A DNA stretch of 64,000 nucleotides, taken from Pulveribacter suum. GTDB taxonomy: Bacteria; Pseudomonadota; Gammaproteobacteria; Burkholderiales; Burkholderiaceae_C. Every line of letters begins with the position of its first letter. Position 1 is the stretch's first letter. The stretch covers positions 434,001 through 498,000 of the forward strand of contig NZ_CP027792.1 of NCBI RefSeq assembly GCF_003013695.1, given 5' to 3'. The translations under genes were made by a program, and so were the position numbers. Of this stretch, positions 35,956 to 46,490 are shown in pieces. The notes under the pieces are model-generated. The model was not told where the DNA came from and made no database searches. It worked only from the letters and a program-made list of their open reading frames with translations.

Positions 35956-37305
35956 TCACGCAGGCGGGCGCGCCAGCGCGGTGGTCTGCTGAACAACCGG
36001 CTGCAGCGCCTGTTTGAGCTCGTCGATGGGCAGGCTGCCGCTGGCTTCCAGCACCACGCGGGTGGGCAGCAGGATCGACAGCTCGGAGCGGCTGCCGTCC
36101 TTGCGGTACTTCTCGCGAAAGGCCACGCCGGCCTTTTTGTAGCTGCGCTCGATCTCGCGCTCGTCCTCGCTCTCGGAGGTGCTGCTGGCCCAGGAGGCCA
36201 TGCCCATCGCCAGCGCCGGCGCGGCGCCCAGGTCCTTCAGGCGCAGCTGCACCTGCTGGCGCTGCTGGCTGTAGCGGGCATCGACCTGGGTGAAGGCCAT
36301 GCCCATCACGTTGTTGGTCTCGGCCTTGATGGCGGTGCGCGGCAGGCCGGCGAACTGCTCGGGCGTCACTGCCCGCAACTGCTGCGCGCTCAACGGCGGC
36401 AGGCCCTTGCCGCCGAGCGCCGCGCTGACCATGCTGCCGGCCGCCTCGGCGGCGGCTTCGCTGTCGCCGCGCGCACGCGCCTGCTCCAGCTGGCGGCTGG
36501 CCTGGTCCATCTGGCCCGTGTCGATCCTGGCGCCCAGCATGGCGCCGATGGCGTCGGTCGCCGCGCGCGTGGCGGCGCCGCCGTCGCCCTCGCGCTGCGC
36601 TTCCTGCAGCCGGCGCGAGGCCTGGCCGACGCTGTGGGCGTCGATGCGGATGTCGGTGCCGGGCAGGCGCAGCGTGGCCGCGCCGCGCTGGCCCAGACCC
36701 GCGCCCGGCGTGGCCAGGGCAGTGAGCCAGCCCACCAGCATCCCGGCCACCGCCCCGCACAGCAGCAGCACGGCGGTGTAGGCCACCGCACGTTCGCGCG
36801 GCACTTTCATCAGCACCGGCGCGCCCAGGTAGATCAGGTAGATGCTGTAGAGCCCGCCCACGGCGGCCAGCATGCCCAGCGCCGGCACGATGCCCAGCGC
36901 GCCCGCCAGCAGGCCCGCAGTGGCGCCGTAGGCGACCAGCTTGAGCGCGCTGGGCATGTCCCGGCGGCCCTGGAAGCGGGGGGCAAGCGCGTTGGCGATC
37001 AGCGCCATCACGTACACCATCACCAGCGTCAGCACGTAGCCGACGAGCAGGTTCACCAGCCCCGCGGCGATCGGCACGCGCAGGCGCATGCCGAAGGCGC
37101 CCACACCCACCAGGCTCATGCCGATGAAGGAAGCCAGCGCCGGGATGGCAGCCAGATAGATGAGGTAGTTCTTGTACAGCTGCGCGGCGCTGGTGCCCTC
37201 GGCATCGATGCGCAGCCAGGTCGGCGCCGGGCGCAGCAGGATGTCCGAGATGCGTTGCAGCAGGGCCCGGCGGCTTTGTGCGTCCAGTGGCACGGCGGTG
37301 TTCAT
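35956..37305 (-). CDS. Yip1-domain membrane protein with soluble C-terminal part
   Basis: A 449-residue protein. The N-terminal half (about 45-205) has five hydrophobic helices with the Yip1 pattern (LYKNYLIYLAAIPALASFIG, and YGATAGLLAGALGIVPALGM). The second half (about 210-449) is soluble and helical, rich in Ala, Arg and Gln. It has RADAR-like acidic stretches (STSESEDEREIERSYKKAG). It probably sits in the inner membrane with a large C-terminal domain. Function unknown. Middle gene of the cassette. Confidence 0.8.
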   Translation of the reverse strand: MNTAVPLDAQSRRALLQRISDILLRPAPTWLRIDAEGTSAAQLYKNYLIYLAAIPALASFIGMSLVGVGAFGMRLRVPIAAGLVNLLVGYVLTLVMVYVMALIANALAPRFQGRRDMPSALKLVAYGATAGLLAGALGIVPALGMLAAVGGLYSIYLIYLGAPVLMKVPRERAVAYTAVLLLCGAVAGMLVGWLTALATPGAGLGQRGAATLRLPGTDIRIDAHSVGQASRRLQEAQREGDGGAATRAATDAIGAMLGARIDTGQMDQASRQLEQARARGDSEAAAEAAGSMVSAALGGKGLPPLSAQQLRAVTPEQFAGLPRTAIKAETNNVMGMAFTQVDARYSQQRQQVQLRLKDLGAAPALAMGMASWASSTSESEDEREIERSYKKAGVAFREKYRKDGSRSELSILLPTRVVLEASGSLPIDELKQALQPVVQQTTALARPPA

Positions 37306-37362
37306 GACGGCGGTACTCCTTCAGAGGGGGCGGTGGGGCAGGTGCCGTGCCGGCGTGGCAGC

Positions 37363-38331
37363 TCAGCGGCGCGGCTGCGTGCTGCGCATGAAGTGCACCC
37401 CTGCGGGGGACTGCACGCGCCGGTGCCACGTCTGGCGGGCGGCGTCGTCATTGAGCAGGCTCTGGTGCAGCACCGCGTCGGAGCCTTCTTCCTGCGCCAG
37501 ATTGCGGTCGAGGGTGACGAACAGGTAGGGCTGGCTGCCGCGTGCGGCGGCCGGGCGCTCGGGCTCGTGCGCCTGCAGCTGCGGCCTGCGCCCCTGCAGG
37601 TCGGTCTCGACGCCGGCTAGCCCGGCGGCGGCCAGCAACTCGGCCGCGGCGCGTGCCGGGCTCGCCACGCCGCCAGCGCCCTGCGCATTGAAGGGCGACT
37701 GGAAGCTGGGCGGCGCCGACGCCTTGCGCCACGGGCGCAGCGCGTCCATGGGCTGGTCGAGCGACAGGCAGGGCCGCCCATCGCAGTCGGTGCGTGCGGC
37801 CTCGGCCGGGGTGATCTCGCGCCGTGCCAGCTCCAGCAGGCCGGCGCGCGTGCCCATCACGGGCCGGCTGACGAAGCGCCAGGCAACGTGCGGGCCGGTG
37901 CCAAATTCGCGAGCAGGCGCGACGTGGGCGGCGCCATGCTCCTGCACGAGCTGGTGGCGCAGCGCCGGCCCCAGGTTGTAGCGCTCGACGGTGACAAAGG
38001 CGTAGGGCGTGAAGCGGTCGGCCTGCGGGTCCTCGTGCACCAGGCCGTAGCGCACGACGGTGCGCGTGCGCGGCAGGGCAGGCTCCATCAGCTCCAGCAG
38101 CAGCAGGGCCTTTTCCACCGGCGTCACCTCGGCGCCTGGCGAGGCGGCGCCGCGCTGGTGCGCGGCGAAGTGCTGGCCCAGGCGGGCTTCGGCGGCCTCC
38201 AGGTCTTGCGGCGCATAGCCGCGCGCCTGCATGAACCGGCCGGTCTCGGCCTCGGCCGTCGTGGCCGAGGCGGCAGGTGCCGCCAGCGCCAGACAGGTGG
38301 CCAGGATCAGGAAAAGCGGTGGCTGGGGCAT
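37363..38331 (-). CDS. Secreted protein of unknown function
   Basis: A 322-residue protein with a signal peptide (MPQPPLFLILATCLALAAPA, cleavage near SAT-T). Two segments resemble each other weakly: YAFVTVERYN (mid-protein) and YLFVTLDRNL (near the C-terminus), possibly an old duplication. It has one likely disulfide, DCDGRPC. No domain is recognised. It is first in a three-gene same-strand cassette (57 and 89 bases to the next genes). It ends in a basic QPRR. Confidence 0.72.
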   Translation of the reverse strand: MPQPPLFLILATCLALAAPAASATTAEAETGRFMQARGYAPQDLEAAEARLGQHFAAHQRGAASPGAEVTPVEKALLLLELMEPALPRTRTVVRYGLVHEDPQADRFTPYAFVTVERYNLGPALRHQLVQEHGAAHVAPAREFGTGPHVAWRFVSRPVMGTRAGLLELARREITPAEAARTDCDGRPCLSLDQPMDALRPWRKASAPPSFQSPFNAQGAGGVASPARAAAELLAAAGLAGVETDLQGRRPQLQAHEPERPAAARGSQPYLFVTLDRNLAQEEGSDAVLHQSLLNDDAARQTWHRRVQSPAGVHFMRSTQPRR

Positions 38332-38508
38332 GGCGGCGGTCCCGTCAAAGGGGTGGCAGAACTGGAGGTGGGGCGCAGCGCCCGCAAGCTCGGGGCGCGT
38401 GTCGCGCAAAGGGCGTGGCCGGCGCCGCACGGGGCGCGCCACCGGCGGCAGGGGCCGCTTCGGCTGCGCCATCGGTGCCCTGGACTGTGCCCGCGCGCCC
38501 CCGGCACG

Positions 38509-38533
38509 GCCATGGGCCGTTCGGCCCATGCCG
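38509..38533. promoter_or_regulatory. Inverted repeat upstream of the two-component genes
   Basis: GGCCATGGGCC and GGCCCATGCC flank a GTTC centre. It lies about 80 bases before the response regulator start, between divergent operons. It could be an operator or leader hairpin; the role is inferred. Confidence 0.35.
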
Positions 38534-38611
38534 GGCGCCCAAGGCACTGGGCTATGCTGGCCCGCGCAGGTGCGCCAGGCGCGCTGCAAGAAAAGACAAA
38601 GGAGGACGCGG

Positions 38612-39268
38612 TTGAACGAGGTGGAGGTGCTGGAGGGTTTCGGCGTGCTGCTGGTCGACGACCATCCCCTGTTCCGCGACGGCCTGGCGGCGGCGCTGCA
38701 GCACCGGGTGCCGGCACTGCGCGTATGCACCGTGGGCACACTGGACGAGGCGCTGCGCGAGCTGTCGGCCAGCGAAGACGGCTTCGACCTGGTGCTGCTG
38801 GACTATCACCTGCCGGGCACCGACGGCCTGCGCTGCGCGGCGCACCTGCGCCAGCTGCACCCGCAGGTGGGCATCGGCCTGATCACCGGGCTGGACGACC
38901 CGGCGCTGCCGCGGCGCGCGCGCGACGCCGGCCTGCTGGCCTGCCTGGCCAAGACGCTGGAAGCGCCGGCGCTGCTAGCCTGCCTGCGCCGGCTGGCGGC
39001 CGGCGAGACGGTGTTCGACGCGCACCTGCCCGGTCCGCGGCAGGCGGGCGAAGACGCCGCGTTCGCGTCCTTCGGCCTGACGGACCGCCAGCTGCAGGTA
39101 CTGCGCGAACTGGCCACGGGCGCGAGCAACAAGGAGATCGCGCGGGCGCTGGCGATCTCGCCGGCCACGGTCAAGAACCACCTGGAGGCGATCTTCGCGC
39201 GCATGGACGTGGCCGGCCGGGTGCAGGCAGTGCTGGCGGCGCGGGCCGCCCTGCATGGCGCGCGCTGA
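38612..39268 (+). CDS. Response regulator, REC-LuxR (NarL/FixJ) type
   Basis: A 218-residue DNA-binding response regulator. The receiver domain (about 10-125) has the acidic pair D16-D17 in LLVDDHPLF, the phosphate acceptor D64 in LLDYHLPG, and a Lys near 109 (CLAKTLE). The C-terminal helix-turn-helix (about 150-210) reads LTDRQLQVLRELATGASNKE and SPATVKNHL. The start is the TTG at 38612, set by AAAGGAGGA 5-6 bases upstream; no ATG or GTG fits. It overlaps the kinase gene start by 14 bases. Confidence 0.9.
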   Translation: MNEVEVLEGFGVLLVDDHPLFRDGLAAALQHRVPALRVCTVGTLDEALRELSASEDGFDLVLLDYHLPGTDGLRCAAHLRQLHPQVGIGLITGLDDPALPRRARDAGLLACLAKTLEAPALLACLRRLAAGETVFDAHLPGPRQAGEDAAFASFGLTDRQLQVLRELATGASNKEIARALAISPATVKNHLEAIFARMDVAGRVQAVLAARAALHGAR

Positions 39269-41090
39269 GGCCGCGCCCGCGCCGTCCAGCCGCGCCGCCG
39301 CCGTGCGCCAGCGGCTGATGCTCACCGCCGAGGACACGTTCGCGCAGGTGCACGACGCGGCGCAGCGCCTGCGTCTGGAGCGGCGCATGCTCGACTTGCT
39401 GCAGGGCGGCATGCGCGAGGTGCTGGTGACCTCCGCCCTGGTCGGGCCGGCGCTGGTGCTGTGGCTGACGCTGCCGCACATCGGCGTGGCGCGCGCGCTC
39501 GGCCCGGCGCTGGCGCTGGTGCTCATCAGCCTCGAGCGAGTGCGGTTCCTGCGCCGCATGGCGCGCGAGCGCGCACGCCGCGACGATGCACCGCGCCGCT
39601 GGGCGCGCGGCCTGGCGTGGCGCGTCTGGCTGTCGGGCGGGGTGATCGCGTTGTGGTGCCACTTCGTCATCGCCATCGGCACGCAGGAGCTGGTGTCGTA
39701 CCTGCTGGCGTTGGTGACCATCCTCGCGGCCGGGGCCACCGCGCAGTTCTGCAGCTGGCCTCCGGTGATGTGGGCCACCATCAGCCCGCTGCTGCTCGGC
39801 ATGGCCGTGCAGCTGGCCCTCTCCGGCGCGGCCGACCACCGGGTGGGCGCCGTCTTTGCGCTGTTTTTGTGGCTGGTACTGGGACTGGCGGGCCTGCGCT
39901 TTGCGCAGACGCTGCACAACGACATGCGCACCCGGCTGCGCAACGAGGACCTGCTGCGCGAGCTCGACCGCCGCCGCGCCCAGGCGGAGGCCGCGCACAT
40001 GGCCAAGACACGCTTTTTCGCCGCCGCCAGCCACGACCTGCGCCAGCCGCTGCAGGCGCTGGGCCTGTACCTGAGCGTGCTCGAGGGGCGCTGCGACGAC
40101 GTGGACACGCTGGCGCGCATGGACCAGTGCATGGGCGCGCTCGACCGGCTGCTGGCCGAGCTGCTGGAGCTGTCGCAGCTGGACGCGGGCCAGCTGGAGT
40201 GCGCGCCCCGGCCGATCGCGCTGCAGCCGCTGCTGGACCGCCTGGCCAGCATGTACCAGGCGGCCGCCCGGCTCAAGGGCTTGCAGCTGCGCGTACATCC
40301 CACCGCTGCCTGGGCGCTGAGCGACCCCGCGCTGCTCGAACGGGCGCTGGCCAACTTGCTGGCCAATGCCATCCGCTACACCAGCGCGGGCGGCGTCCTG
40401 CTGGGCGTGCGGGCCGCCGGCGGCGCGGACTGGCGCGTGTGCGTGTTCGACACCGGCATCGGCATCGCACAGGCCGAGCGCGAGGCGGTGTTCGAGGAGT
40501 TCGTGCAGCTGGACAACCCCGAGCGCGACCCCGAGCAGGGCAGCGGCCTGGGGCTGGCCACCGTGCAGCGCGTGGCGGCGCTGCTCGGGCACCGCACCAC
40601 GCTGCACTCGCACGTCGGGCGGGGTTCGTGCTTCGCCCTGCAGCTGCCGCGCGCCCAGCCCCTGGCGGACAGCCAGGCCGGCGCCCCGGCGCGCGCGGCG
40701 ATCACCGCGCCGCTGCACGGCCGTGTGCTGGTGGTGGAGGACAACGCGGCGGCGCGCGATGCGCTGGCCCTGCTGCTGCGCGGCTGGGGGCTGGACGTGG
40801 TGACGGCACGCGACGCCGCGCAGGCCGAAGAGGCGCTGGCCGGCCCCGCGCCGGATGCGGTGCTGTGCGACTGGCGCCTGCCGGGCCCGCGCGATGGCTT
40901 GGCCGTGCTGCGCGAGGCGCTGCGGCGCCACCCGGCGCTGAAGCTGGGCGCGCTGGTCACCGGGGAGAACATCGAGACGCTGCGCGCGCAGGACGCCGCC
41001 TTCGTGCTGCTGCGCAAGCCCGTGCGGCCGCTACGCCTGCGCGCGCTGCTGGCCAGCCGGCTGGGCCACGCAGCTGTCGGCACACCCTGA
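39255..41090 (+). CDS. Hybrid sensor histidine kinase with C-terminal receiver
   Basis: A 611-residue membrane kinase. About 60-205 holds five to six hydrophobic helices with no large periplasmic loop, so the sensor is intramembrane or cytoplasmic. The dimerisation helix ASHDLRQPLQAL puts the phosphorylated His at H260. The ATPase domain has NLLANAIRYT (N box), DTGIGI and GSGLGLATVQ. A receiver follows (about 490-605) with acceptor D539 in CDWRLPGP. SHDLRQPLQ is typical of the RpfC/CckA-like group common in Comamonadaceae. The signal is unknown. It is paired by overlap with the LuxR-type regulator. Confidence 0.9.
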   Translation: MARAEAAPAPSSRAAAVRQRLMLTAEDTFAQVHDAAQRLRLERRMLDLLQGGMREVLVTSALVGPALVLWLTLPHIGVARALGPALALVLISLERVRFLRRMARERARRDDAPRRWARGLAWRVWLSGGVIALWCHFVIAIGTQELVSYLLALVTILAAGATAQFCSWPPVMWATISPLLLGMAVQLALSGAADHRVGAVFALFLWLVLGLAGLRFAQTLHNDMRTRLRNEDLLRELDRRRAQAEAAHMAKTRFFAAASHDLRQPLQALGLYLSVLEGRCDDVDTLARMDQCMGALDRLLAELLELSQLDAGQLECAPRPIALQPLLDRLASMYQAAARLKGLQLRVHPTAAWALSDPALLERALANLLANAIRYTSAGGVLLGVRAAGGADWRVCVFDTGIGIAQAEREAVFEEFVQLDNPERDPEQGSGLGLATVQRVAALLGHRTTLHSHVGRGSCFALQLPRAQPLADSQAGAPARAAITAPLHGRVLVVEDNAAARDALALLLRGWGLDVVTARDAAQAEEALAGPAPDAVLCDWRLPGPRDGLAVLREALRRHPALKLGALVTGENIETLRAQDAAFVLLRKPVRPLRLRALLASRLGHAAVGTP

Positions 41091-41151
41091 CGGCCGGCGC
41101 CGAGCCGGGCAGGCGCGCGGCCGCCGCCACGGTGCAGCTGTGCAGATTTAC

Positions 41152-41212
41152 ATGAAAAGTGCCTCTAGCGCTTGTGGAGCAAGCGCAAGAAGCTATGTTT
41201 TTAATAGCTGCA
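41152..41212 (-). repeat. Family A interspersed repeat, copy 10
   Basis: The core CTCTAGCGCTTGTGGAGCAA with GCGCAAGAAGCTAT is in reverse orientation. A second TTTTTAATAGCTGC follows in forward orientation. It fills the gap between the convergent kinase and MetH genes. Confidence 0.85.
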
Positions 41213-41235
41213 GCGGCGGCGCGCCGCCGTGGGGC

Positions 41236-42273
<1,038 letters not shown>

Positions 42274-42454
42274 GGGGCCAGCATTTTAGGAAGGCCGGGC
42301 GCCCAGCGCTTTTTGCAGGGGTAAAGGCCGCCACGGCGGCGGCGGTTACGTCTGGGAACGGCGGCGCAGCGGGGTGCGCCGATAGAGTGGGCGCGCCGGC
42401 CGCTGCGGCTGCGCGCATCGCTCGCTTCTTCCATCTGCAACACGAGGAGACACC

Positions 42455-44431
42455 ATGGCCCGACATTTCCCCTGGCCAGCGACGTCGCTGGCCGCGCTGC
42501 TGGCGCTGGCCGGCTGCGGCGGCTCCAGCGGCTCACTGGAGCCCGGCAGCCCCCTGGCCGTCGATACCAACCCTGACAGCTGCTCGGTCGTCTCCAGCAG
42601 CGGCCAGCCCGTCATCGTGGGCTCGGGCGTGGCGGGCGATCCGGCTGCGCCGGAGGCCGCCTCGGGCTACCGCCTGGGCTACAAGGCCAAGCATTCCAGC
42701 AAGTACATGGTGGTGGCCAACACGCCGCTGGCCACCAAGGCCGGCTGCGACGTGCTGCGCGCCGGGGGCTCGGCGGTGGACGCCGCCGTGGCCGTGCAGG
42801 CCGTGCTGGGCCTGGTGGAGCCGCAGTCCAGCACCATCGCCGGCAGCGCCTTCATGCTGCACTACGACGCGGCCAGCAAGAAGGTCACCGCCTACGACGG
42901 CCGCGAGACGGCGCCCGCCGCCGCCACGGGCTACTACCTGACGCGCCAGGACCAGGCCGACGCGGGCTCTCCCGCGCCCGTGCCCAGCGCGCGGCGCAGC
43001 GGCCGCTCCATCGGCGTGCCCGGCGTGATGCGCATGCTGGAGCTGGCCCACGGCGAGCACGGCAAGCTGCGCTGGAGCCAGCTGTTTGACGAGGGCATCC
43101 AGCTGTCCACCAAGGGCTTCAGGGTGCCGCAGCGGCTGGCCAGCGCCATCGCCGGCAACGCCTCCAGCCTGGCGCTGGACGCCAATGCCATGCAGATCTA
43201 CTTTCTGCCCGACGGCACGCCGCGCCCGGCGCTGTCCACCATGACCAATGCGCCCTACGCCGCGACGCTCAAGGCCCTGGCCGACCAGGGCGCGGACGCG
43301 CTGCACCGTGGCCCCATCGCCCAGGCCATCGTCGCCAAGGCCGGCCAGTCGGTGGGCGACGACGCCGCGCGCACGCCCATCACCCCCAGCCTCATGACGC
43401 TGCAGGACCTGGCCAGCTACCAGGCCAAGAAGCGCGAGCCGGTGTGCAGCAGCTACCGCAGCAGCTACTACGTGTGCTCCATGTCGCCGCCGTCGTCCGG
43501 CGGCATCGCCATCGTGCAGGCGCTGGGCATCCTGGAGAACTTCGATTTGGCGGCGCACAAGCCGGCCAACCCGGACAACGAGGGCGGCATCCCCAGCGTC
43601 ATGGGCGTGCACCTGGTCACCGAGGCCGAGCGCCTGGCCTATGCCGACCGCGACAAGTACGTGGCCGACACCGACTTCGTCGCCCTGCCCGGGCGCGGCG
43701 TCGCGAGCCTGCTGGACAGGAACTACCTGAAGGCGCGCGCCGCGCTCATCGACCCCGACCGCAGCATGGGCGTGGCCGAGGCCGGCGTGTTCGACACGGC
43801 CACCGCCCGCCAGGCCGTGGACCGCACGCCCGAGTACGGCACCACGCACTACTCCATCGTGGACGCCTACGGCAACGTCGTGTCCATGACCACCACGGTG
43901 GAGTCCAGCATGGGCTCGTTCCACATGGTCGGCGGCTTCTTGCTGACCAACCAGCTGACCGACTTCTCCGCCCAGCCGCAGGACAGCGCCGGCAACCCGG
44001 TGGCCAACCGCGTGGAGCCGGGCAAGCGCCCGCGCAGCACCATGGCGCCCACGCTGGTCTTCAAGGGCGCCAGCGGGCCCGATGAGTTCCTGATGGCCAC
44101 CGGCTCGCCCGGCGGCGGCGCCATCATCCAGTACGTGCTCAAGACCGTGGTCGGCGCGCTGGACTGGGGGCTGGATGCGCAGCAGGCCACCTCGCTCAAC
44201 GACTTCGGCGCGAGCAACAGCCGCACCACCAACGTGGACGGCTCCAACACCACCATGGACCTGAGCGGCCTGATCGCCGGCCTGCAGGCCAAGGGGCACA
44301 CGGTGTCCACCGCCGCGCAGTCCAGCGGCATCTCCACCATCATGCGCGTGCAGCGCGGCGGGGCGGTGCAGTGGCAGGGCGGGGTGGACCCGCGCCGCGA
44401 AGGCCTGGTGCTGGGCGACGGGGCGCTGTAG
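42455..44431 (+). CDS. ggt: Gamma-glutamyltransferase, lipoprotein form
   Basis: A 658-residue enzyme that cleaves gamma-glutamyl bonds such as in glutathione. The N-terminus [20 protein letters not shown] continues CGGSSG, a lipobox, so it is probably membrane-anchored in the periplasm. The catalytic Thr is T463 in [11 protein letters not shown], where the precursor self-cleaves into large and small subunits. [21 protein letters not shown] and [10 protein letters not shown] are also family signatures. CGAGGAGAC precedes the ATG. It lies between metH and recQ without clear operon ties. Confidence 0.95.
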   Translation: MARHFPWPATSLAALLALAGCGGSSGSLEPGSPLAVDTNPDSCSVVSSSGQPVIVGSGVAGDPAAPEAASGYRLGYKAKHSSKYMVVANTPLATKAGCDVLRAGGSAVDAAVAVQAVLGLVEPQSSTIAGSAFMLHYDAASKKVTAYDGRETAPAAATGYYLTRQDQADAGSPAPVPSARRSGRSIGVPGVMRMLELAHGEHGKLRWSQLFDEGIQLSTKGFRVPQRLASAIAGNASSLALDANAMQIYFLPDGTPRPALSTMTNAPYAATLKALADQGADALHRGPIAQAIVAKAGQSVGDDAARTPITPSLMTLQDLASYQAKKREPVCSSYRSSYYVCSMSPPSSGGIAIVQALGILENFDLAAHKPANPDNEGGIPSVMGVHLVTEAERLAYADRDKYVADTDFVALPGRGVASLLDRNYLKARAALIDPDRSMGVAEAGVFDTATARQAVDRTPEYGTTHYSIVDAYGNVVSMTTTVESSMGSFHMVGGFLLTNQLTDFSAQPQDSAGNPVANRVEPGKRPRSTMAPTLVFKGASGPDEFLMATGSPGGGAIIQYVLKTVVGALDWGLDAQQATSLNDFGASNSRTTNVDGSNTTMDLSGLIAGLQAKGHTVSTAAQSSGISTIMRVQRGGAVQWQGGVDPRREGLVLGDGAL

Positions 44432-44566
44432 GGGCCAGCGCACACGGCGCTTGGAAGGGGCGCGGGGCGCGGCCGGCGACAATCGGCCCGCCCAGCGCCC
44501 CTTTGCGTTGAGGGCCCAAGGCCCGCGGCGCAAAATACGCACCTGCCTGCGCCGCCTGGTTGCATG

Positions 44567-44617
44567 TCAAAACGGCCTCCAGCCCTTGCCACCCAAGCGC
44601 TGGCAGCTATCAAAAAG
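44567..44617 (-). repeat. Family A interspersed repeat, copy 11
   Basis: Reads AACGGCCTCCAGCCCTTGCC, then CAAGCGCTGGCAGCTAT, in reverse orientation. It ends 14 bases before the recQ start and so contributes the recQ leader. Confidence 0.87.
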
Positions 44618-44630
44618 AGAGTTTTCCGCC

Positions 44631-46490
44631 TTGTCCCCCGCGCTTTCCGTCCTGCACGACGTCTTCGGCTACGAGCATTTCCGCGGCCCGCAGGAGGGCA
44701 TCATCGACCACGTGGTCGCCGGCGGCGACGCGCTGGTGCTCATGCCCACGGGCGGCGGCAAGTCGCTGTGCTACCAGGTGCCGGCCATCGTGCGCCGCGA
44801 TGCCGGGCGGGGCGTGACCATCGTCGTCTCGCCGCTCATCGCCCTCATGCACGACCAGGTGGGCGCGCTGCTGGAGGCGGGAGTGGAGGCGGCCTTCCTC
44901 AACTCCACGCTGGACTGGCCGCAGACGCTGGACGTAGAGCAGCGCCTGTCGCGCGGCGAGCTGACCACCCTGTACGCCGCGCCCGAGCGCGTGACCACCG
45001 ACCGCTTCATCGCGCTGCTGGACGGCCTGCACGCGCGCGGGCAGCTGTCGCTCATCGCCATCGACGAGGCGCACTGCGTGAGCCAGTGGGGGCACGACTT
45101 CCGCCCCGAATACCGCCAGCTGTCGCTGCTGCACCAGCGCTACCCCGACGTGCCGCGCATCGCCCTCACGGCCACGGCCGACGAGCTGACGCGCGCCGAC
45201 ATCGTCGCCGGCCTGCAGCTGCAGGACGCGCGCCTTTTCATCAGCAGCTTCGACCGGCCCAACATCCGCTACCGCATCGAGGAGAAAAAGGAGCCGCTGG
45301 CGCAGCTGATCCGCTTCATCGAGCGCGAGCACCTGGGCGAGGCGGGCGTGGTGTATTGCCAGTCCAGGAAGCGCGTGGAGGAGATGGCCAAGGCCTTGCA
45401 GGACGCGGGCATCAGCGCGCTGCCCTACCACGCCGGGCTGCCGGCCGAGCTGCGCCAGCAGCACCAGGACCGCTTTTTGCGCGAGGACGGCATCGTCATG
45501 GTCGCCACGATCGCCTTCGGCATGGGCATCGACAAACCGGACGTGCGCTTCGTCGCCCACGTGGACATGCCCAAGAACATCGAGGGCTACTACCAGGAGA
45601 CGGGCCGCGCCGGCCGCGACGGCCTGGCCGCCGACGCCTGGATGGTCTATGGCCTGCAGGACGTGGTGAACCAGCGCCGCATGATCGACGACGGCGACGC
45701 GGCCGAGGAATTCAAGGCTGTGCTGCGCGGCAAGCTCGATGCCCTGCTGGCCCTGGCCGAGGCCACCGACTGCCGCCGCGTGCGGCTGCTGCAGTATTTC
45801 GGCGAGGAGTCGGCGCCCTGCGGCAACTGCGACAACTGCCTGCAGCCCCCCGCGGTGTGGGACGGCACGGACGCGGCCAGGAAGCTCTTGTCCACCATCT
45901 ACCGCGTGCACCAGGCCAGCGGCATCAGCTTTGGCACCGGGCACATCATGGACATCGTGCGCGGCAAGGACACGGAGAAGGTGCGCCAGTTCAGCCACCA
46001 GCAGCTGTCCACCTTCGGCGTGGGCAAGGACTACTCCGAAAGCCAGCTGCGCGGCGTGCTGCGCCAGCTGCTGGCGCTGGGGGCCGTGGGCGTGCAGCGC
46101 GTGCTGCTGGACAGCGGCCACAGCTTCGACACGCTCACCCTGACCGAGGGCTCGCGCCCCGTGCTGCGCGGCGAGCAGGGCGTGCAGCTGCGCGAGGCCA
46201 CGGCCCAGGCGGCGCCGAAGCGCGCGCGCCGCGCCGCCGCGCCGCCCGCGGCCGCGGCCAACCTCGACCAGAACGGCCAGGTGCGCTTCATCAACCTGAA
46301 AGCCTGGCGCGCCGAGGTGGCGCGCGAGCACAACCTGCCGGCCTACGTCATCTTCCACGACGCCACGCTGGCAGCGATTGCCGAGCGCAACCCCGCCTCG
46401 ACCCAGGAGCTGCAGGGCATCAGCGGCATGGGCGCCAAGAAGCTGGAGGCCTACGGCGCCGAGGTGCTGCGCGTGATCGCCGGCGGCTGA
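44631..46490 (+). CDS. recQ: ATP-dependent DNA helicase RecQ
   Basis: A 619-residue 3'-5' helicase of recombination and fork repair. Motifs: [13 protein letters not shown] (Walker A), [17 protein letters not shown] (Walker B and aromatic-rich loop), [16 protein letters not shown] and [10 protein letters not shown]. The RecQ-Ct zinc site has [12 protein letters not shown] and CGNCDNC. An Ala-rich linker is followed by an HRDC domain near the end. No ATG fits the N-terminus; TTG 44631 is the best start because sequence further upstream in frame is a family A repeat. The 3' end overlaps the convergent chemoreceptor gene by 40 bases. Confidence 0.93.
   Translation: MSPALSVLHDVFGYEHFRGPQEGIIDHVVAGGDALVLMPTGGGKSLCYQVPAIVRRDAGRGVTIVVSPLIALMHDQVGALLEAGVEAAFLNSTLDWPQTLDVEQRLSRGELTTLYAAPERVTTDRFIALLDGLHARGQLSLIAIDEAHCVSQWGHDFRPEYRQLSLLHQRYPDVPRIALTATADELTRADIVAGLQLQDARLFISSFDRPNIRYRIEEKKEPLAQLIRFIEREHLGEAGVVYCQSRKRVEEMAKALQDAGISALPYHAGLPAELRQQHQDRFLREDGIVMVATIAFGMGIDKPDVRFVAHVDMPKNIEGYYQETGRAGRDGLAADAWMVYGLQDVVNQRRMIDDGDAAEEFKAVLRGKLDALLALAEATDCRRVRLLQYFGEESAPCGNCDNCLQPPAVWDGTDAARKLLSTIYRVHQASGISFGTGHIMDIVRGKDTEKVRQFSHQQLSTFGVGKDYSESQLRGVLRQLLALGAVGVQRVLLDSGHSFDTLTLTEGSRPVLRGEQGVQLREATAQAAPKRARRAAAPPAAAANLDQNGQVRFINLKAWRAEVAREHNLPAYVIFHDATLAAIAERNPASTQELQGISGMGAKKLEAYGAEVLRVIAGG

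Noticed and set aside
35860..37620. A 586-codon plus-strand frame opposite the Yip1 gene
   Set aside because: It is antisense to a clear membrane protein gene and His/Arg/Gln-rich with no domain.
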